Of a stretch of DNA of 64,000 bases, positions 15,877-28,900 are shown piece after piece (the stretch's first letter is position 1; the number at the start of each line of letters is the position of its first letter). Source of the DNA: Lichenostomus cassidix (taxonomy: Eukaryota; Chordata; Aves; Passeriformes; Meliphagidae); NCBI GenBank assembly GCA_008360975.2, contig CM039182.1, forward strand, positions 28,276,566 to 28,340,565, in the 5' to 3' direction. A program made the translations under genes and the position numbers. The notes under the pieces are model-generated. The model had not been told where the DNA came from and ran no database searches. It worked only from the letters and a program-made list of their open reading frames with translations.

Positions 15877-18800
15877 CTGAAAAGAAAACAAAGAGAGAAG
15901 GAAACTCAGCTAGCAAACATAACAAATACATCGCATTTTCATTTAAAAAAAATCTCCAAACCAAGAAACTAAACAACTAAGCCTGAGTTTCAAAGAAAGG
16001 ACAAGTACTAACATTTTTGTTTAATGATCAGACTAGCTGTAGACCCATCAAACAAACTGTATTACGTGAGAGGTTCACTCAGCTACAGTGCCTCTAACAA
16101 GACATGTTAGTCAGACAGTGCAACTGCACCTTTTCCACACCATCACTCTAACACCTAATTTGGTTTGTGAACTTTGGTTGCCTCTAGAGATGATCTGTCT
16201 TCCTGGTGAGTACTACCAAAAGGCCTTTCTCTGTGACCTCACCAAACATAGGATAACACACAAGTGGTCACAAACATTCATAAGCCTGCTTAAGTTACTT
16301 TCTACTCTCTTGGCTGCTTCTATCATTATTCAGTACTGATACTGCTTTAGAAATTATTTTCTGGCCAACTAAATGAAACAGAGGATTAATATTTTAAATA
16401 TCTAATCATCTAAATCCAAGAATGAACATTTATCACAAAATGCCAGCACAACTTGTTCCAGGACCGTACTTGCTTCATCAATCTGAAATGTGTTCCCATC
16501 CTTTTTGGGAACCACACAGACAGTAAGATATATTTTGACAATATCCAGAAAACATATATGCTTTCAAGATTGTATCATAACTTGATTCCAGCCACAAGAA
16601 CAGTTAAGTCCACCATTACCAAGTTATTTGAAAGCAGCAAAGCCTGAAGCTTTCATAGGAATACTATCAGAAGATTAAAAAGGAAATCCAGAACCCTATA
16701 AATACCTCAACTCTTTGTCCCTACTTTCAGGGACATCAGAGCTCTGAAATCCAAATACCCACCAACCTCTTCAAAAGTGCAAATTTTTTACCCCTACACC
16801 TTATTTTCAGGGATGAAGAAGTCAACCCGTGTAGAGGTGGTTCCAGGACACTGTAATGCCTTCATGGACAGCAAAACCCAAGAAATCTGCTTACAAATTG
16901 TCTAATCAGATTTCTCTGGAAACATGACATATGACCTATTTAACATGGAGGAATCCCACCACACTGGATCCATAGCAGATGCCATGACTGTCCAATAAAT
17001 TCCACAAGCAAAGCTTGCAATAGTTTTCAGGAAACAGTATAATGAGAAGTAAGAGCAAATTCTTAGCAATTAGGAAGTAAAGTTCAGACAGAGTTCGATA
17101 ATTTTTGGATTTACAGCAAAACACATTTAACTGTTATATGGATTGACTTGCTTCATTTATATCTTCCATCTTGGGAATAAGTTGATCATCTAACTGTGTG
17201 GAAAAAACGTAAGCACCATACCTCTCTACCACTTCAGCAATTTTTGCCACTACATTGCACTGCTCTTAAGAGCTGTAATACGAGATTGATGATATTTACA
17301 GCAGTGCACTGTTTCAGGCCACAAAGGCCCATTCTTCATTACTTACAGGTTAGGAAAGCCTGTAAAAATATCTTTCTTTGCCTAGAGTTACAGAGCAAAA
17401 ATGTTTCTGTGTAAAACAACAGCTAATGCCAAAAGCAACCAGAGATCAGTACTGTCTCTGCTAGTATGCCTTCTAACAAAGCTTCTCGGAGCTTGACAGC
17501 TAATATTATCTGGCAAAGGTACCATAAGGCATTCACAGTTTCCATAGGGATGAATCACTGAATCACTCTGTGATAAAGTTAAAATCATTTGGTTTTCCTT
17601 CCTCCTCCTCTGTGATTCTTATACACTGGTTGAAAGAATGTTTTACAGGATGTTTTAGCATCTGTGATCTTTATCCACCCCAGAGGAGAAGTGCTTACAA
17701 CTTTTTTTTGTTCCTTTAGCATGAATCAGTACTTCTTACCAGTCGTTTAAAACCAGACATTAGAATAATTATAACTGTTTCACCTTTGTAGAAACAAAGT
17801 CTTTCCAATTGAATGTATTGGGTAGTGAAAAGGCTTAATCTGTGTTCTGGGCTAGATTCTGAAAACTATGCTACTAGTGTGGCATGCATTCTCTTTTCTG
17901 TTCATACCCTGGTAAATATTCATGTTTATGCTGATTTACACACTCTAGGAGAAAAACACCCAAACCAACAACAAAATGATAAACACAACCAAACAGAAGT
18001 TCTGATGCAAAATACAGAGCCAAAGTTAATTTTTATATTTCTTTTCCCATCCCCTTAAATGATAACACTGATTGGGCGCTTAATTTCCATTTCCAGATGG
18101 CAATATGACTTTAAAAGGTAACTTATATTCTTCCAATGTATCTCTGTGAGCAATGCTTGGGATTTTCTTTATATTCAGGTCATACATAGATTATGAATAA
18201 TAGATGTGCTGAGCATGTCAAACACGTGAGGTTCACATTATGTAAGACCTCTAAAAATACACTCTCAATAGGTTAGAAAATCTATTTATCTTCTAGAATA
18301 TTTGTAAATCTATGAAAATCTGTAGATCATATAGATCCAAACACCAAACATTATTTTCTCCTAATGTAGTCTATCCTCCAGCTTATATCAAATTTTAATT
18401 GAAAGCACCACTTTCACATTCTGCTTGTCCTGAATTAAGTTTTCAAACACTCAGCTATGATTAATTTTTTCCTTTTTTTGTAATTTAAAAAAAAATTAAC
18501 AAATCATGATTTGAATTTGGTGTTAATATTAATGTTGGAAACTCCAGAATAAACCACTTTTCTTTTTTCCCTTGATTGGTACAAATTTATAATTTACATT
18601 ACACCCACAGGACCTACTGCTTTAAGATTCAGATGAAGAGTTAAATGATACCATTTATTTCTAATGAGAATTCAACTGAAATCAAGAGGAAAGTCTGCGT
18701 AAAATGGTGCAGTATAAGCTGAAATTTAGACACTAAAAACCAATAATACATGATATATTTCAACTCTGCATGACAAAGAACAAAACAAACCTATAAAATA

Positions 18801-20150
18801 ACCTATTAAAAATGCCCAAAATTATATGTAGTAAATGCAAATGAGCTTGAATACACGAAGAATTTAAGTATGACACGTATATTAGCTCATGCTCTCTTGC
18901 TTCTAAATCATATAGGACAGTCTTTTGCCCATGCAGCTCCTAATGCAGGAAGTTCATGGAAAATCCTCATACAATAATTATCATCTGTTCCTCCTTTACA
19001 TTTTACCAATTCCTGACCCCAGAGGAGGCAACTGATCTGCATTTCATGCCATGGTTTGTGCACTGAGCTCCTCAGAGCTCTGACAAGGCTTGCATAACTT
19101 GCTGCCATGTAGCAGTTATTACACTGTAAGTTAAATTCTGTCCCTGGATCTTAGTTTTTCTGTGCTTGAGTTCTGAATGTGCATTCTCACATACATTCTC
19201 ATACTCTAATCATATGATACCAAAACAGTATTACCAAATCTGGGGGACAGCACCTTAGCTTTTTTGCTGTGATCTTGCAGCACAAAGCTGCCTCTGTAAG
19301 CTAACTACAGGTAACAAAACACCAAGATACTTCAGCAACATGTAACCTTGTAGTGAATTTGTTTTTCAGGGAGAATCAGTCTACTGTTTGCATATCCTAT
19401 CACTTTGAATATTTGCTTTCCATATGACAGCCTGATCCCACAGATCTTTTATAAGCAGACCAGTTATGTGTATTGAAGTACATTTCATCTCAATAACGAC
19501 TATATGATTTGTCTGTTTATCCATATGAAAAGATGGCTTCTAAAACTCCACAATAAGGAAAGAGGTTTTCTTCTCTTTTTCTCCAATTCATAAATCAAAC
19601 TCACAGGATTTGGGTTTTTTGGTTTTTTTGGGTTTTTTTAAAGCAGGGAGTGGCGTTGCACTTTAATGACTCAGGCCCTTACTTAAAAAACAAGTAATTT
19701 CTAATTTCCTGTGTCAAACACTCCTTACCAACAGTGACGCAGACTTGGATCATTCTTGGCTTTTTGGTACTCAGGAATATTATAGCGCCCACAGCCTATA
19801 TTAACAACTATTCTTTGTTTGAATTAGGATGTTTAATACAGGTTATTCACCCCATCTATATATCTCTCAGCACACTTTGTTTTTCTCAGACCTGATACTA
19901 ATCAAGAGGTGACAGTATAGAGATGATTATTGTAACTACAGAATGCACAATCCTTACTCCCTATCTTAGAGAGTGCTAGGTGGAACAAATTTAGTTTAAA
20001 ATCTCATCATTGGCAAGAATAAAAAAGAATTTCTGCAATCAGGGTCACCATATCTTTATAATCCGTCTGCTCAAAACTGGTTCATGAATTCAGAAACAAA
20101 GTATTTGATGACTTATGGAAATAAATATTAAAAATTTAAAAAGAACATAC
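15877..20150 (-). other. DGKB: DGKB intron, 4.3 kb
   Basis: AT-rich intron upstream of the EF-hand 1 exon. It includes T-rich/G-run low complexity near 19608-19640. No mobile element or structured RNA recognised. Confidence 0.85.
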
Positions 20151-20291
20151 ATTCTAGCTTGTCTTCAGGTCTTCCTCTTTCTAGCAGTGACAAATAGCAA
20201 ACAATATCTTTCAGCTGGATCATGTCTGGTAAATGGGAGTTGGCAGGAGTGGGAGGTCTCGATGTAGAGGTACCCTTGTTGAGTCTCAGAC
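20151..20291 (-). CDS. DGKB: DGKB coding exon, linker and helix before EF-hand 1
   Basis: Acceptor TTACTTCCAG and donor GAAT|GTATGT enclose 141 nt: two bases completing Gly, 46 codons, and one base of the next Phe. It encodes [20 protein letters not shown], then [20 protein letters not shown] and PEDKLE. The second half is strongly conserved with human DGKB ([23 protein letters not shown]). The first half is a Ser/Thr/Pro-rich linker that varies between species. The conserved helix leads directly into the first EF-hand, which binds calcium in type I diacylglycerol kinases and relieves autoinhibition. Confidence 0.96.
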
Positions 20292-20882
20292 CTGGAAGTA
20301 ACACATAGCCTTTGTTAGTCTGAATATATGATATAAGCAGAAATCAAAAACATAATTCTTGCGGGCATTCATCTTTGTTTTATGTGAGTCTCAGAATTAC
20401 TACTTAATTTAAATATAAATTTTAAAACAATTCATGTTCATAGTTTATCCAGCAAAGGTAGAATTAAAATAAACAATCCAAAAAAACCCATCCTATTATG
20501 GGAATGGCATAACCTTTTTAAAATTTGTGCTGATCTGATTTCATTTGACTACAAAAGAATTTGGTAAGTATTTTTAGTCTACCATACTAGATATTAAGTA
20601 TCAAAAACAATACCTGCCCAACTTGGCATACACTTTGTTGTGCTTGTAGAAGCTTCATCTAATTTACAGATTGACAACAACAACACTAACTGAAGATGTT
20701 TCAGTGTCAATGAAAACTCTTCTAGATACCCAAGTGTATTGTTAACCCAAAAACACAGCCAGATGTCAGTGCAGCACATATTTAAATTACTGAAGTCTCA
20801 GTGACAGACTCCTGAGAAAATAAAGACAGAATTTAAATAATAGTCGTAATAATTGCTTAGACATTGTGGTTTACAGCAGTTC

Positions 20883-20888
20883 CAGTGT
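20883..20888 (+). repeat. Target-site duplication, left copy
   Basis: CAGTGT directly before the LTR start. The identical right copy is at 21150-21155. Confidence 0.8.
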
Positions 20889-21149
20889 TGTGGCTAGCAC
20901 AGTTTTTCCCATGAGAGGTTTTCTTGTGTTTTGTAAATAAAGATAAAGTTTGGATGTTTTGGAACAGTGTCCCAGAACTTGGGCAGTGCAGGCCTGGCCA
21001 ATCAGGCCTGGGGGAAGGCTTCTGACTGACCAATCTGGGTGACTTTTGAGAACTCTATAAATGTGATGAAATCAAAACAATAAAGGTCATTCCTTCTTGC
21101 CACTGAGAACTGATGCTTTCATTACTCTGCTAGCTGCTCAACAGCGACA
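20889..21149 (+). mobile_element. Solo LTR of an endogenous retrovirus, 261 bp
   Basis: The element starts TGTGGC and ends GCGACA, so it has the canonical TG...CA termini with short imperfect inverted ends. It is flanked by the same 6-bp sequence, CAGTGT, at 20883-20888 and 21150-21155, a target-site duplication. Inside is a TATA box (TATAAAT, 21056-21062) followed about 20 bp later by a polyadenylation signal (AATAAA, 21079-21084), the normal U3-R order. No gag, pol or env sequence adjoins it, so it is a recombined solo LTR. Six-bp duplications and a short LTR fit alpharetrovirus/ERVK-like elements. The family is not confirmed. Confidence 0.85.
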
Positions 21150-21155
21150 CAGTGT
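21150..21155 (+). repeat. Target-site duplication, right copy
   Basis: CAGTGT directly after the terminal CA of the LTR, identical to 20883-20888. Confidence 0.8.
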
Positions 21156-21400
21156 AATAAAAATTTCAAAACTGCCAAACTTTTTGTTTCAGAACAACAT
21201 TAGTATGACCAGTCCTGATGATATTACTAGAATCTGCAAGACCAAAATGGGAAAAAATGGGAAGCACAGCAAACACAGAGAAAGATGCAATAAAACTTTC
21301 TTTAGAAGTTTGTTACATTTCTCACTGATTGAGGGATGTCCCTCCCCCCCCTAAATTTAGCTTGAAAAATTTCATTGCAATCTGAAGACATCTTCAAAAG

Positions 21401-21420
21401 CCTACCTTTTAAAAGGTAGG
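21401..21420. repeat. Perfect 20-bp palindrome
   Basis: CCTACCTTTT is followed immediately by AAAAGGTAGG, its exact reverse complement, with no spacer. It lies 250 bp from the solo LTR. Function unknown. Confidence 0.9.
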
Positions 21421-21933
21421 TCTACATGTTACAAGGTACACATGTTAAAACAATAAAATTAGGTAAAAAAAAGGGCAAATTGGCATGCAAAAAACGTATC
21501 TTAGAATCAATTTCATTTTCATGGTTTCAGGCAAATAATTAACACTTGATTAAATATTTAAATGAATAAAAATATTTAATAGTGCAATGTTCTATTTAAT
21601 GAGCTTGTATGTCAGTTAAGTGTCATTAAAATTAAGACATTATAATATTTTATTCAGTTAAATGCTACCTTTAATCACACAACTTACACAAATAGATCAT
21701 ATTCCAGTCTTGTGTAAATCTTATTCACAGAATAAAAAGGATTATAAAACCTGGAATAAAGCCTCTCAAAAATAAATAGTCCTGAAATCCAAATGAAAAG
21801 AAATAAAATTTTTAAGGTATCTTTTAATTTATCATCAGCTCCAAGGTACAGGTTAAATTACTTCTTGATCTGAGGTGGGAAGGGTTGGCTGCAATGTAAT
21901 GCCTTACAGATGACTTCCAGTCCTGCTGCTTAC

Positions 21934-21969
21934 CTGGCATCTGTTTCCATCTCTCTTCAGACACCTTAA
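21934..21969 (-). CDS. DGKB: Candidate DGKB in-frame 36-nt cassette exon
   Basis: Between two firm DGKB exons, a 36-nt segment is bounded by a good acceptor (AATTGTATTTTCAG) and a good donor (CCAG|GTAAGC). Inserted after the phase-1 end of exon 24737-24890 it reads open as VKVSEERWKQMP and restores exactly the Gly codon required by exon 20151-20291. It has no stop in frame. It would lengthen the variable linker ahead of the first EF-hand. I do not recall it in human DGKB, so it is either a lineage-specific or alternative exon, or a chance splice-site pair. The evidence is sequence only. Confidence 0.45.
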
Positions 21970-24264
21970 CTGAAAATACAATTTATAAACAGACATGAGT
22001 GGACCAAAAGAGACTAAGAGAAAAAACAAACACATTCCTGAGAGATTGATGAACCCTGCTACTTTTCTTGTCATTTTCTCTAGCTCTCATTTACCCTTCC
22101 ATTCTGCAGAAGAATGTGAAATATTTTTGACAAAGTTATTTTCCAGTGCAGTCAGGTTTTTGTCACTATCAGTAACATTTAAAAATTACTAGATACATAA
22201 AAACAAGGGTTTCCATAATTTCCATTTGCACATCAAAACGTACCAATGCACAGTTTTTCCCCTTTAGATGTTACAAATTATCAGGATGTAACATTTTGTT
22301 TAATTCATGAAATTAAAGTACACTGGAAAATCAGTATATTTTCATGCACAAACAATTCTTGCATGAGGTGAACTAAACTGCCTCTCTGAACATGTTTTGG
22401 ATATAACAATTTATCACACAGTCCTTCTAGTACCATGCTAAAAACATATGGAAGCTTCCTAAGCTGGTACTACATTACTTCTAAAGTCCTTAGTAACTGA
22501 AAAAGATAAAAACTCACTACAAACTGGTAATAGTTAGTGTAGGAGAAAAATATATTAGGAGGCAACATTAGAGTAAGAAACTACAGTTCAAACAACAGCA
22601 ATAATAACAGCACCATCCTTAATAATATTATAATAATTATCATTACTATAATTTTACTACACATAAGAATAAAACATATCAAAGAGAAATATTGAGAAAT
22701 TGAAAATAGCTGAATACAGCCTATACAGGGCAGAATTTAGCTCTAAGTCTGCCAATGACCTAAAACCATAGCTATCATTCGTTCCTACATATGAAGTGTC
22801 AACACCATAAAAATACAATACCAGAATCATAAAAGACATTATTTTAAAATAACAGTAATCAGAAAACATATGTGAAAACATGGAATAATAAATAAATATG
22901 CACCATTAAATGGCAGCTGATATTGGAATTGGGAGGCAAAAGGTGACTACAAATTTTGGTGAGTGGTTCATGTTTATTACTGACGCTACTCATTGATGAA
23001 ATCATGAAGCAAGTGCCAACAAAAAGTTAAAAGGAATGAAAGTTGAAATGAAATTGCTCTGTTGAGTCTTTATAGGCAACAGAATCTACATTCATAGTAA
23101 AAAAAAATGCAATGCTGGAATTTTATTACATCCAATATATACACTGCAACATACAATAAATACATTTCAACATGTTCTTAGGGATTCCACTGCAAAGCAT
23201 CTTTAAGGGGAAGGGATTAAATTACTGATATAAATGGCTTGCCTAACCCCATCAGACTTGACAATGAAAATTAGCAACAGAAGTTTTTGAATATTCCTCA
23301 CGACTGATTACACCACTGTATCAAGCCTGGTCTTCTGCACATGGAACTAGTTTAATCAAAAAGAAAAGACCAAGAAGTTAGGAATGTACTATCTAGACAG
23401 CAGATATTTTTGGAAGGAGATATGTGCACGGCAATTCTGATTAGAAAGGATAAAAGAACTCAAATCTGAAGAATTCAATTCAAATTTAAAAAAAAATTAT
23501 ATGTATAAAAAATCATACCATTGTTGTGGTGGGTTAGCTTTGCTAGCAGAAAAAAAAAAGATTTTCCAGTTAAATCTAAATAAACTTAATGACCATTTAA
23601 ATAGAAGATGATAATGTAATATAGTTTCTGCTTGGTTGGTTCATTGGTTGGTGGTTTTTGTCAAGAAATATAAAGCTAAGAAGCAGAAGTAACAAGTGCT
23701 GTAAACAAATAAATAAAAATAACTGAAACCCATCCATTTAATATAGTCAAGAATGGTATGCACTAAAATAAAAAAATCAAGTCAGGCTCAAGGATATCTG
23801 AAAGGCTATAATTAGTATTATACACTGAGATATCTATTGAAAGCTAGTGCTTGGTATTTGCAGGAAATGATAAAATTTCAGCTAGTAGCATGTGTACCAA
23901 TTTAGCACCTTTTGGATGAGATGCAATTTGAAGATACCTAATCTTCATATAAAGAATTTAAGCAATTAAGTACCCATCAAACCATTTGGTACATTGTCAA
24001 AGCATTTAAGACTATTTCAACAAATTAGTCCAGCTTCTGCTTTTAGGGACTGGATTTTCATAGACTTCCCAAACTGGTGAAGAACTAAACCAGATATTTC
24101 AAGCTAGGAAAGTAGCCATAAATTTCTTTAGCAATGTTTTGTAAAATTTTGTAGTTGACTGCTTTTAACACTATTTTGCATGCCATGTCCTCTGTACTCA
24201 AAATCACTTTTAGTGATATATTAACACTTACCCAACATTTAACATATCAGTAGCTGCTAAGAAT

Positions 24265-24358
24265 GCAGGATTAATAACAACAGAATGATACTCAGACAAC
24301 TCAGAGAAACAGCAGGATTAATAACAACAGAATGACACCTAGACAACTAAGAGAAACA
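24265..24358 (+). repeat. 47-bp tandem duplication
   Basis: Two adjacent copies (24265-24311 and 24312-24358) beginning GCAGGATTAATAACAACAGA and ending GAGAAACA differ at only a few positions. It is a recent local duplication about 380 bp from the recoverin-homology exon. Confidence 0.9.
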
Positions 24359-24736
24359 GCAATAAATGGCACAGAAATGGTGGAGCACCAGCAGGAGCCT
24401 CCTGCACGAAGCTTGGAGGTGTCTAGGTGTTTATATAGGAGAGCTGGCAACAAGATCATGTAACCATAGCAATCTGATTAGCATTAAAATGACAAAGAAT
24501 GTCCACTTGGTGTCTCAGCTGCATCATTCTTGTGAATTAAAGACATGAAACCATTTCATTTCCATTCCTTTTCACAGTATTTCCTATCATGGTTGAGTTA
24601 GTTTCTCTAATTTCACGAATACCAGAACAAAAAACCCTTAACATGTAGTTAAGAATTCTATATAAATATAGGTATTAGAAGAAAACAACAGGGTAAGAGA
24701 ACCTTTAGTTCTTATATTACTTATTTTATTACTTAC

Positions 24737-24890
24737 CTCCAGAAAGGTGCTGTGGTTTGTTTTTTATTAATGGACTGCAGTGAGAGATTTTATTCCTAAA
24801 TGATGTAAAAAGATGTTCAATGAAATCATCTGGTAACTCTGCCTCCAGAAAAGTCTTCATGAACAGCTTGAACCCCTCTAAATCAATTGT
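24737..24890 (-). CDS. DGKB: DGKB coding exon, recoverin-homology core
   Basis: Acceptor TTCATTGCAG and donor GGAG|GTAAGT bound 154 nt: 51 codons plus one base. The reading begins [20 protein letters not shown] and continues [20 protein letters not shown], ending KPQHLSG. The first part is nearly identical to human DGKB ([23 protein letters not shown]). The second half ([16 protein letters not shown]) is diverged, as expected for the linker between the recoverin-homology region and the EF-hands. The exon ends in phase 1, with G as first base of a Gly codon completed by the next exon. That codon can be completed correctly either by the exon at 20151-20291 or by the candidate exon at 21934-21969. 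Confidence 0.95.
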
Positions 24891-25589
24891 CTGCAATGAA
24901 GGGGAAGAAAAAAAAGAATAAAAATTTTTGAATGCTTTGTGAAAAAATTCATACTAATCCTTCAAATAATACTCCATTAACAAAAACTTTGGACTGTATT
25001 TGAATACACTGATTTCTGAAAATATAGACTGGCACATCTATCCTTGAAAGTGATTACTGAATTAAGTATTATTTTAAAAATTCACAGCATTGTTACAATA
25101 TTTCAGAGCACAGTGTAAAACAACCCAGAGTAAATTCAGAGCACTTATATCACGACCCTGAAATCAAGTTCCATGCTCTCAAGTTTCTTGATTAGCAACC
25201 AAAAGCACCTACAGAGCTCCTAGGGATGTACTTAGAATACCTTAGATTTTCCTACAATTAAGCAGACAAAAAGCAGGGGATTTTTGGACTCCTAATTCAG
25301 GGATTGAATGCCTCCTGTCTTTTCCTATGCGTCAACATGCTTTGCTGGTATTTGTCAAAGCATAACTCACCACCCTGCCTCAAATAGGTTCTAAGAATCC
25401 AACAAGAGTGCTCAGACATGCAGCATTACTTGGAGGGGAAAAACAAAAACTGTTGAGTCAAAACATTTGATATTTTGTTTAATTTGGTTTTGCTTTTGAC
25501 AGTAAGGTAAGATCTGATTAATAACATTCCAATGATGATTTCTTCTGTTCAAATCCCATTGTCTGTTTTAAGTCATAAAATGAATCGCA

Positions 25590-25915
25590 GATCATCTCAA
25601 ATTGGAAGGAATACATAGGGATCATTGAGCTCAACTCCCTGCTCCTCACAGGACTACCTGGAACTAAACCATATGACTAAGAGCATCATCCAGATGCTCC
25701 TGGACCCTGACAGACTTGGTGCCATGCCCAAGGCATGCCCTGGGAAGCCTCTTCCACTGACCAACCACCCTCTCAGTGAAGAGCCTTTTCCTGATGTCTG
25801 ATCTGAACTCCTCCTGATGCAACTTCTTTCCATTTCCTCATGTCCTGTTGCTGGTCAGCAGGGAGATATCAGCACCTCCCCCTTAAGGAGCGCACAGGCT
25901 GCACTGGGATCACAG
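25590..25915 (-). mobile_element. CR1 LINE 3' fragment, minus orientation
   Basis: The plus strand shows the reverse complement of a CR1 end: GGAAGGAATACATAGGGATC near 25603, then CTTCCACTGACCAACCACCC and CCTTTTCCTGATGTCTGATC, then the CATGTCCTGTTGCTGGTCAG segment. The element therefore reads on the minus strand, same orientation as DGKB, and is 5'-truncated. Confidence 0.9.
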
Positions 25916-28900
25916 CAAAGCAAAGCATTATGACCCTATTTTATCCTCCTAAAGGAGAATGAAAATCAAGGTATCCTGAAATGTAATGACACAACTACAT
26001 ATTTGTCATTGATGCTACTCATTACATATGTGATTTTAAAACAGCTTATCAATTATTAATTTGAAAAACATAGCGTCACTTTGTTTATAGATCAAACAGA
26101 ACAGCAACTTGTCATCATTAAATAATTAAGGGATAAAGCCACATTATACCACAGAAATGACTGTGAGAAATTTCGCCATGCTTCAGGAAGACTCCATTTC
26201 TCCAAAGATTGTGCAACTCCTTTAGTTCATCACAGTGAAAGGAGGGAAAAGACTACCAAGAATCAGCTTGAACCCATGCCAGAAAAAAGAAAACCAAAAC
26301 TAAATTTTCAAAACACCCCAGTGAATTTGGAATCTGAGTCACAGTGTAAATAATTTTTCCTATTATTTTAATGTAATTTTAAGACTTAGGAGCAGAGATT
26401 TCTCTTCCCCGACTTCTCTTTTACTTTTTTGAGTGTATTTATGAGATACTGAAATTTTATGTCCACATTAAATAAGGTGTTTCCCCTTACAATCAAGATC
26501 TAACTATCAAAAGGTAATGTTTGAAATGTGTATCACTATCCTTATGAGGGACAAACAACACAAATTGCAAAATCAGACTGTTCTTGTATAAGTCATTATT
26601 ATTAGGAATGTAAGATTGGCAAGAGGGTGTCTATGCCATGCTTATAATGCAGAACACCTCATTTGAGAGACAAGTGCAGTGAAACAAATAAAACTCTCAC
26701 TTCTTGAAGACAAAAATAGCAGAGATGGAAAAACAATTCACACAATGCTCAAGATGGCTGTAAAATGGAAATAATCACCTTGGACATGGACTCACTATCA
26801 TACAGTTTCAGCCACACTCTCTTATTGTGGCAAATCATAGACTGCTTCATTCATGCTACAAACTTTACAATTTTCCTCTCTAATAAAGCCACTGACATTT
26901 AATTCACTGTTTATAAACTATGAATCACAATGGCAACAGGATTTGTATCAGCATCCAAGTAAATCAGTAATTAGTTACACTAATACACACTATATAAATG
27001 TATTTTTTATCTGCAAGCATAACAAATACATTAATCTCTAAATCAACTGACTTTAACAATGTGAAATTGCTTTGTTAAATTGTGCATTAATGAAATGTGT
27101 CTTAGCTATTTCATTAAATCATATACACAAAAAAACCCCAGCTAAGTGAAAAAGGAAAATAAACCCAAATTATATTCCCATTTAAATTAAGGTTTATGCA
27201 TGGACTTGTAAAACGTCTTTGCATTACATTAATCTTTTCTTTATTTACCTTGTCTGTGGACTCTAGGTATATATTGCAAAAAATATTCCTTGACTTTAGA
27301 GCCACCTTAGATTTTTAACGGCTACCTGAGTGGCATTGGTCCTCCAACCTGCCAGCAGTAACTAAATCCCTAATGCTACTTTTTTTTTTTCACTTATGGG
27401 TTCAGAATTACACCAGTGTAGAGAATTGAAAAATAAATTTGAAATTATGTCGTTTCTTCCTGAAGACTCTCCTTCTCAAAGATATTCAAACTTTTCATTA
27501 TTTTGTAAAGATGGTCAGACTATCATTTAAGCCAGTATCCTCCAACACGTGTTCCAAACTGTTCCAAAGAGAAACCAAAGTAACACATGACTTGGCTGCC
27601 ATGTCCATTTATTGTATTTGACACCCTGACTGCCCCCAATCACGGTAGCTCAGCAAAGTATAAAAGAAAGCGTGTGGTTGTTCTACAGCCAGATTTTTTC
27701 AGCTGAAAGTGCTTTATCCTGTGTTCTAGAATGCTCTGTGAGCTGTATTCCCCCAGGGATGCAGCAACATTCACACAAGCAGAGTTCAGATGCTGCACAT
27801 CCAAAAGCTTTCAACTTACAATGAAAGTTAGTCGGGAGTTTGCAAATGGCTTGAATACACATCAGAGATGTTTAGAATGGCCAAAAATGCAGATGCAAAA
27901 CCACATGCTGTAAGCAAAGAATGTGTAAAACCAGTCCTGTCTAAGGGAGCTCTATGTGTAGAGCCAGGTGATTAGGTTCTTGCCTAAAATCCCAAAATCT
28001 GTCATTCTGATGTTCCATAGCTGAAAAACATTCTAGAGGACCTAACACAATTGGTGTAGATTACCCTATTAGAACTGAGGTCTCAAATAACACAATCACT
28101 TCTGTATATATTTGTTTTTGTAAATATATCTATATACATATATACACAGTAAATAACATAACTAAGCTAGACTACAGCAGATCCAGGAGTAGTTTAGATC
28201 ATCCACCTAGCTTTCCAATGAAAAAGGGGTGAGCCTTCAAAAACAGGGTCACTTTTCAATTGCTTTCAGTGCCTTCTCTATCGTCTCTCTCTCATTTTAA
28301 TACACATAACTTATTACATGGCCATAGGAAAAATGGAAAAATTTCTTAAAAGAAATCCTGAGAGAAGCCCTGTAGAAGACGCTGAGAAGTGTTAGAGCAT
28401 TCTCACCAAGTAGAGGTTTTAGTATTGAGTATGGTTCATTTGGAGCAGAACACTTAAATATGCAAAACATTTCCTCAGCTTAATTTAAAACCACTTTCAC
28501 AACAGAGAAAATAACACACAATATTACAGTCATCTCTCTATTCTGCAATTATACACTATTTTTCTTTTTCCTCATGGTACTTTAACCTCCTGAAATATAG
28601 ATATGCTGCAGCAAAGTAACTACCCTTCCTTTAATTACCCCAGCCACTTTTCAAACATAGTACACAATGTTTCGGTAAGCAAAAAGACAAAAAAATGGAA
28701 AACAGAGAACAATAATTTTCCACCTTAACATGTATCCCGCTCAATCTTCTTTTCAAATCTCACTGCTGTTGTCAGAATTTCTCAAATGAAAAGTTCAGAG
28801 AATTTTGGTATGGTGTGAAAATAATTTATTTATGCTAATGAATTCTCAAAGATTAATTAAACAGTTCAAATCAATAACATCAGAATAATATATAAACCAT

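Larger units (their letters stand above)
20292..24736 (-). other. DGKB: DGKB intron, 4.4 kb, with solo LTR and candidate exon
   Basis: Intron between exons 24737-24890 and 20151-20291. It holds the solo LTR (20889-21149), a 20-bp perfect palindrome (21401-21420), the candidate 36-nt exon (21934-21969) and a 47-bp tandem duplication (24265-24358). The rest is AT-rich and unremarkable. Confidence 0.85.

Noticed and set aside
15794..15976. 60-codon ORF containing FRLYDTDGNGYLDSS
   Set aside because: Only 15827-15876 is exon. The rest is intron read-through on both sides.
27640..27720. TATA-like GTATAAAAG followed by a less AT-rich stretch
   Set aside because: A single TATA-like motif in AT-rich intron is expected by chance. 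There are no CpGs, initiator or ORF to support a promoter.
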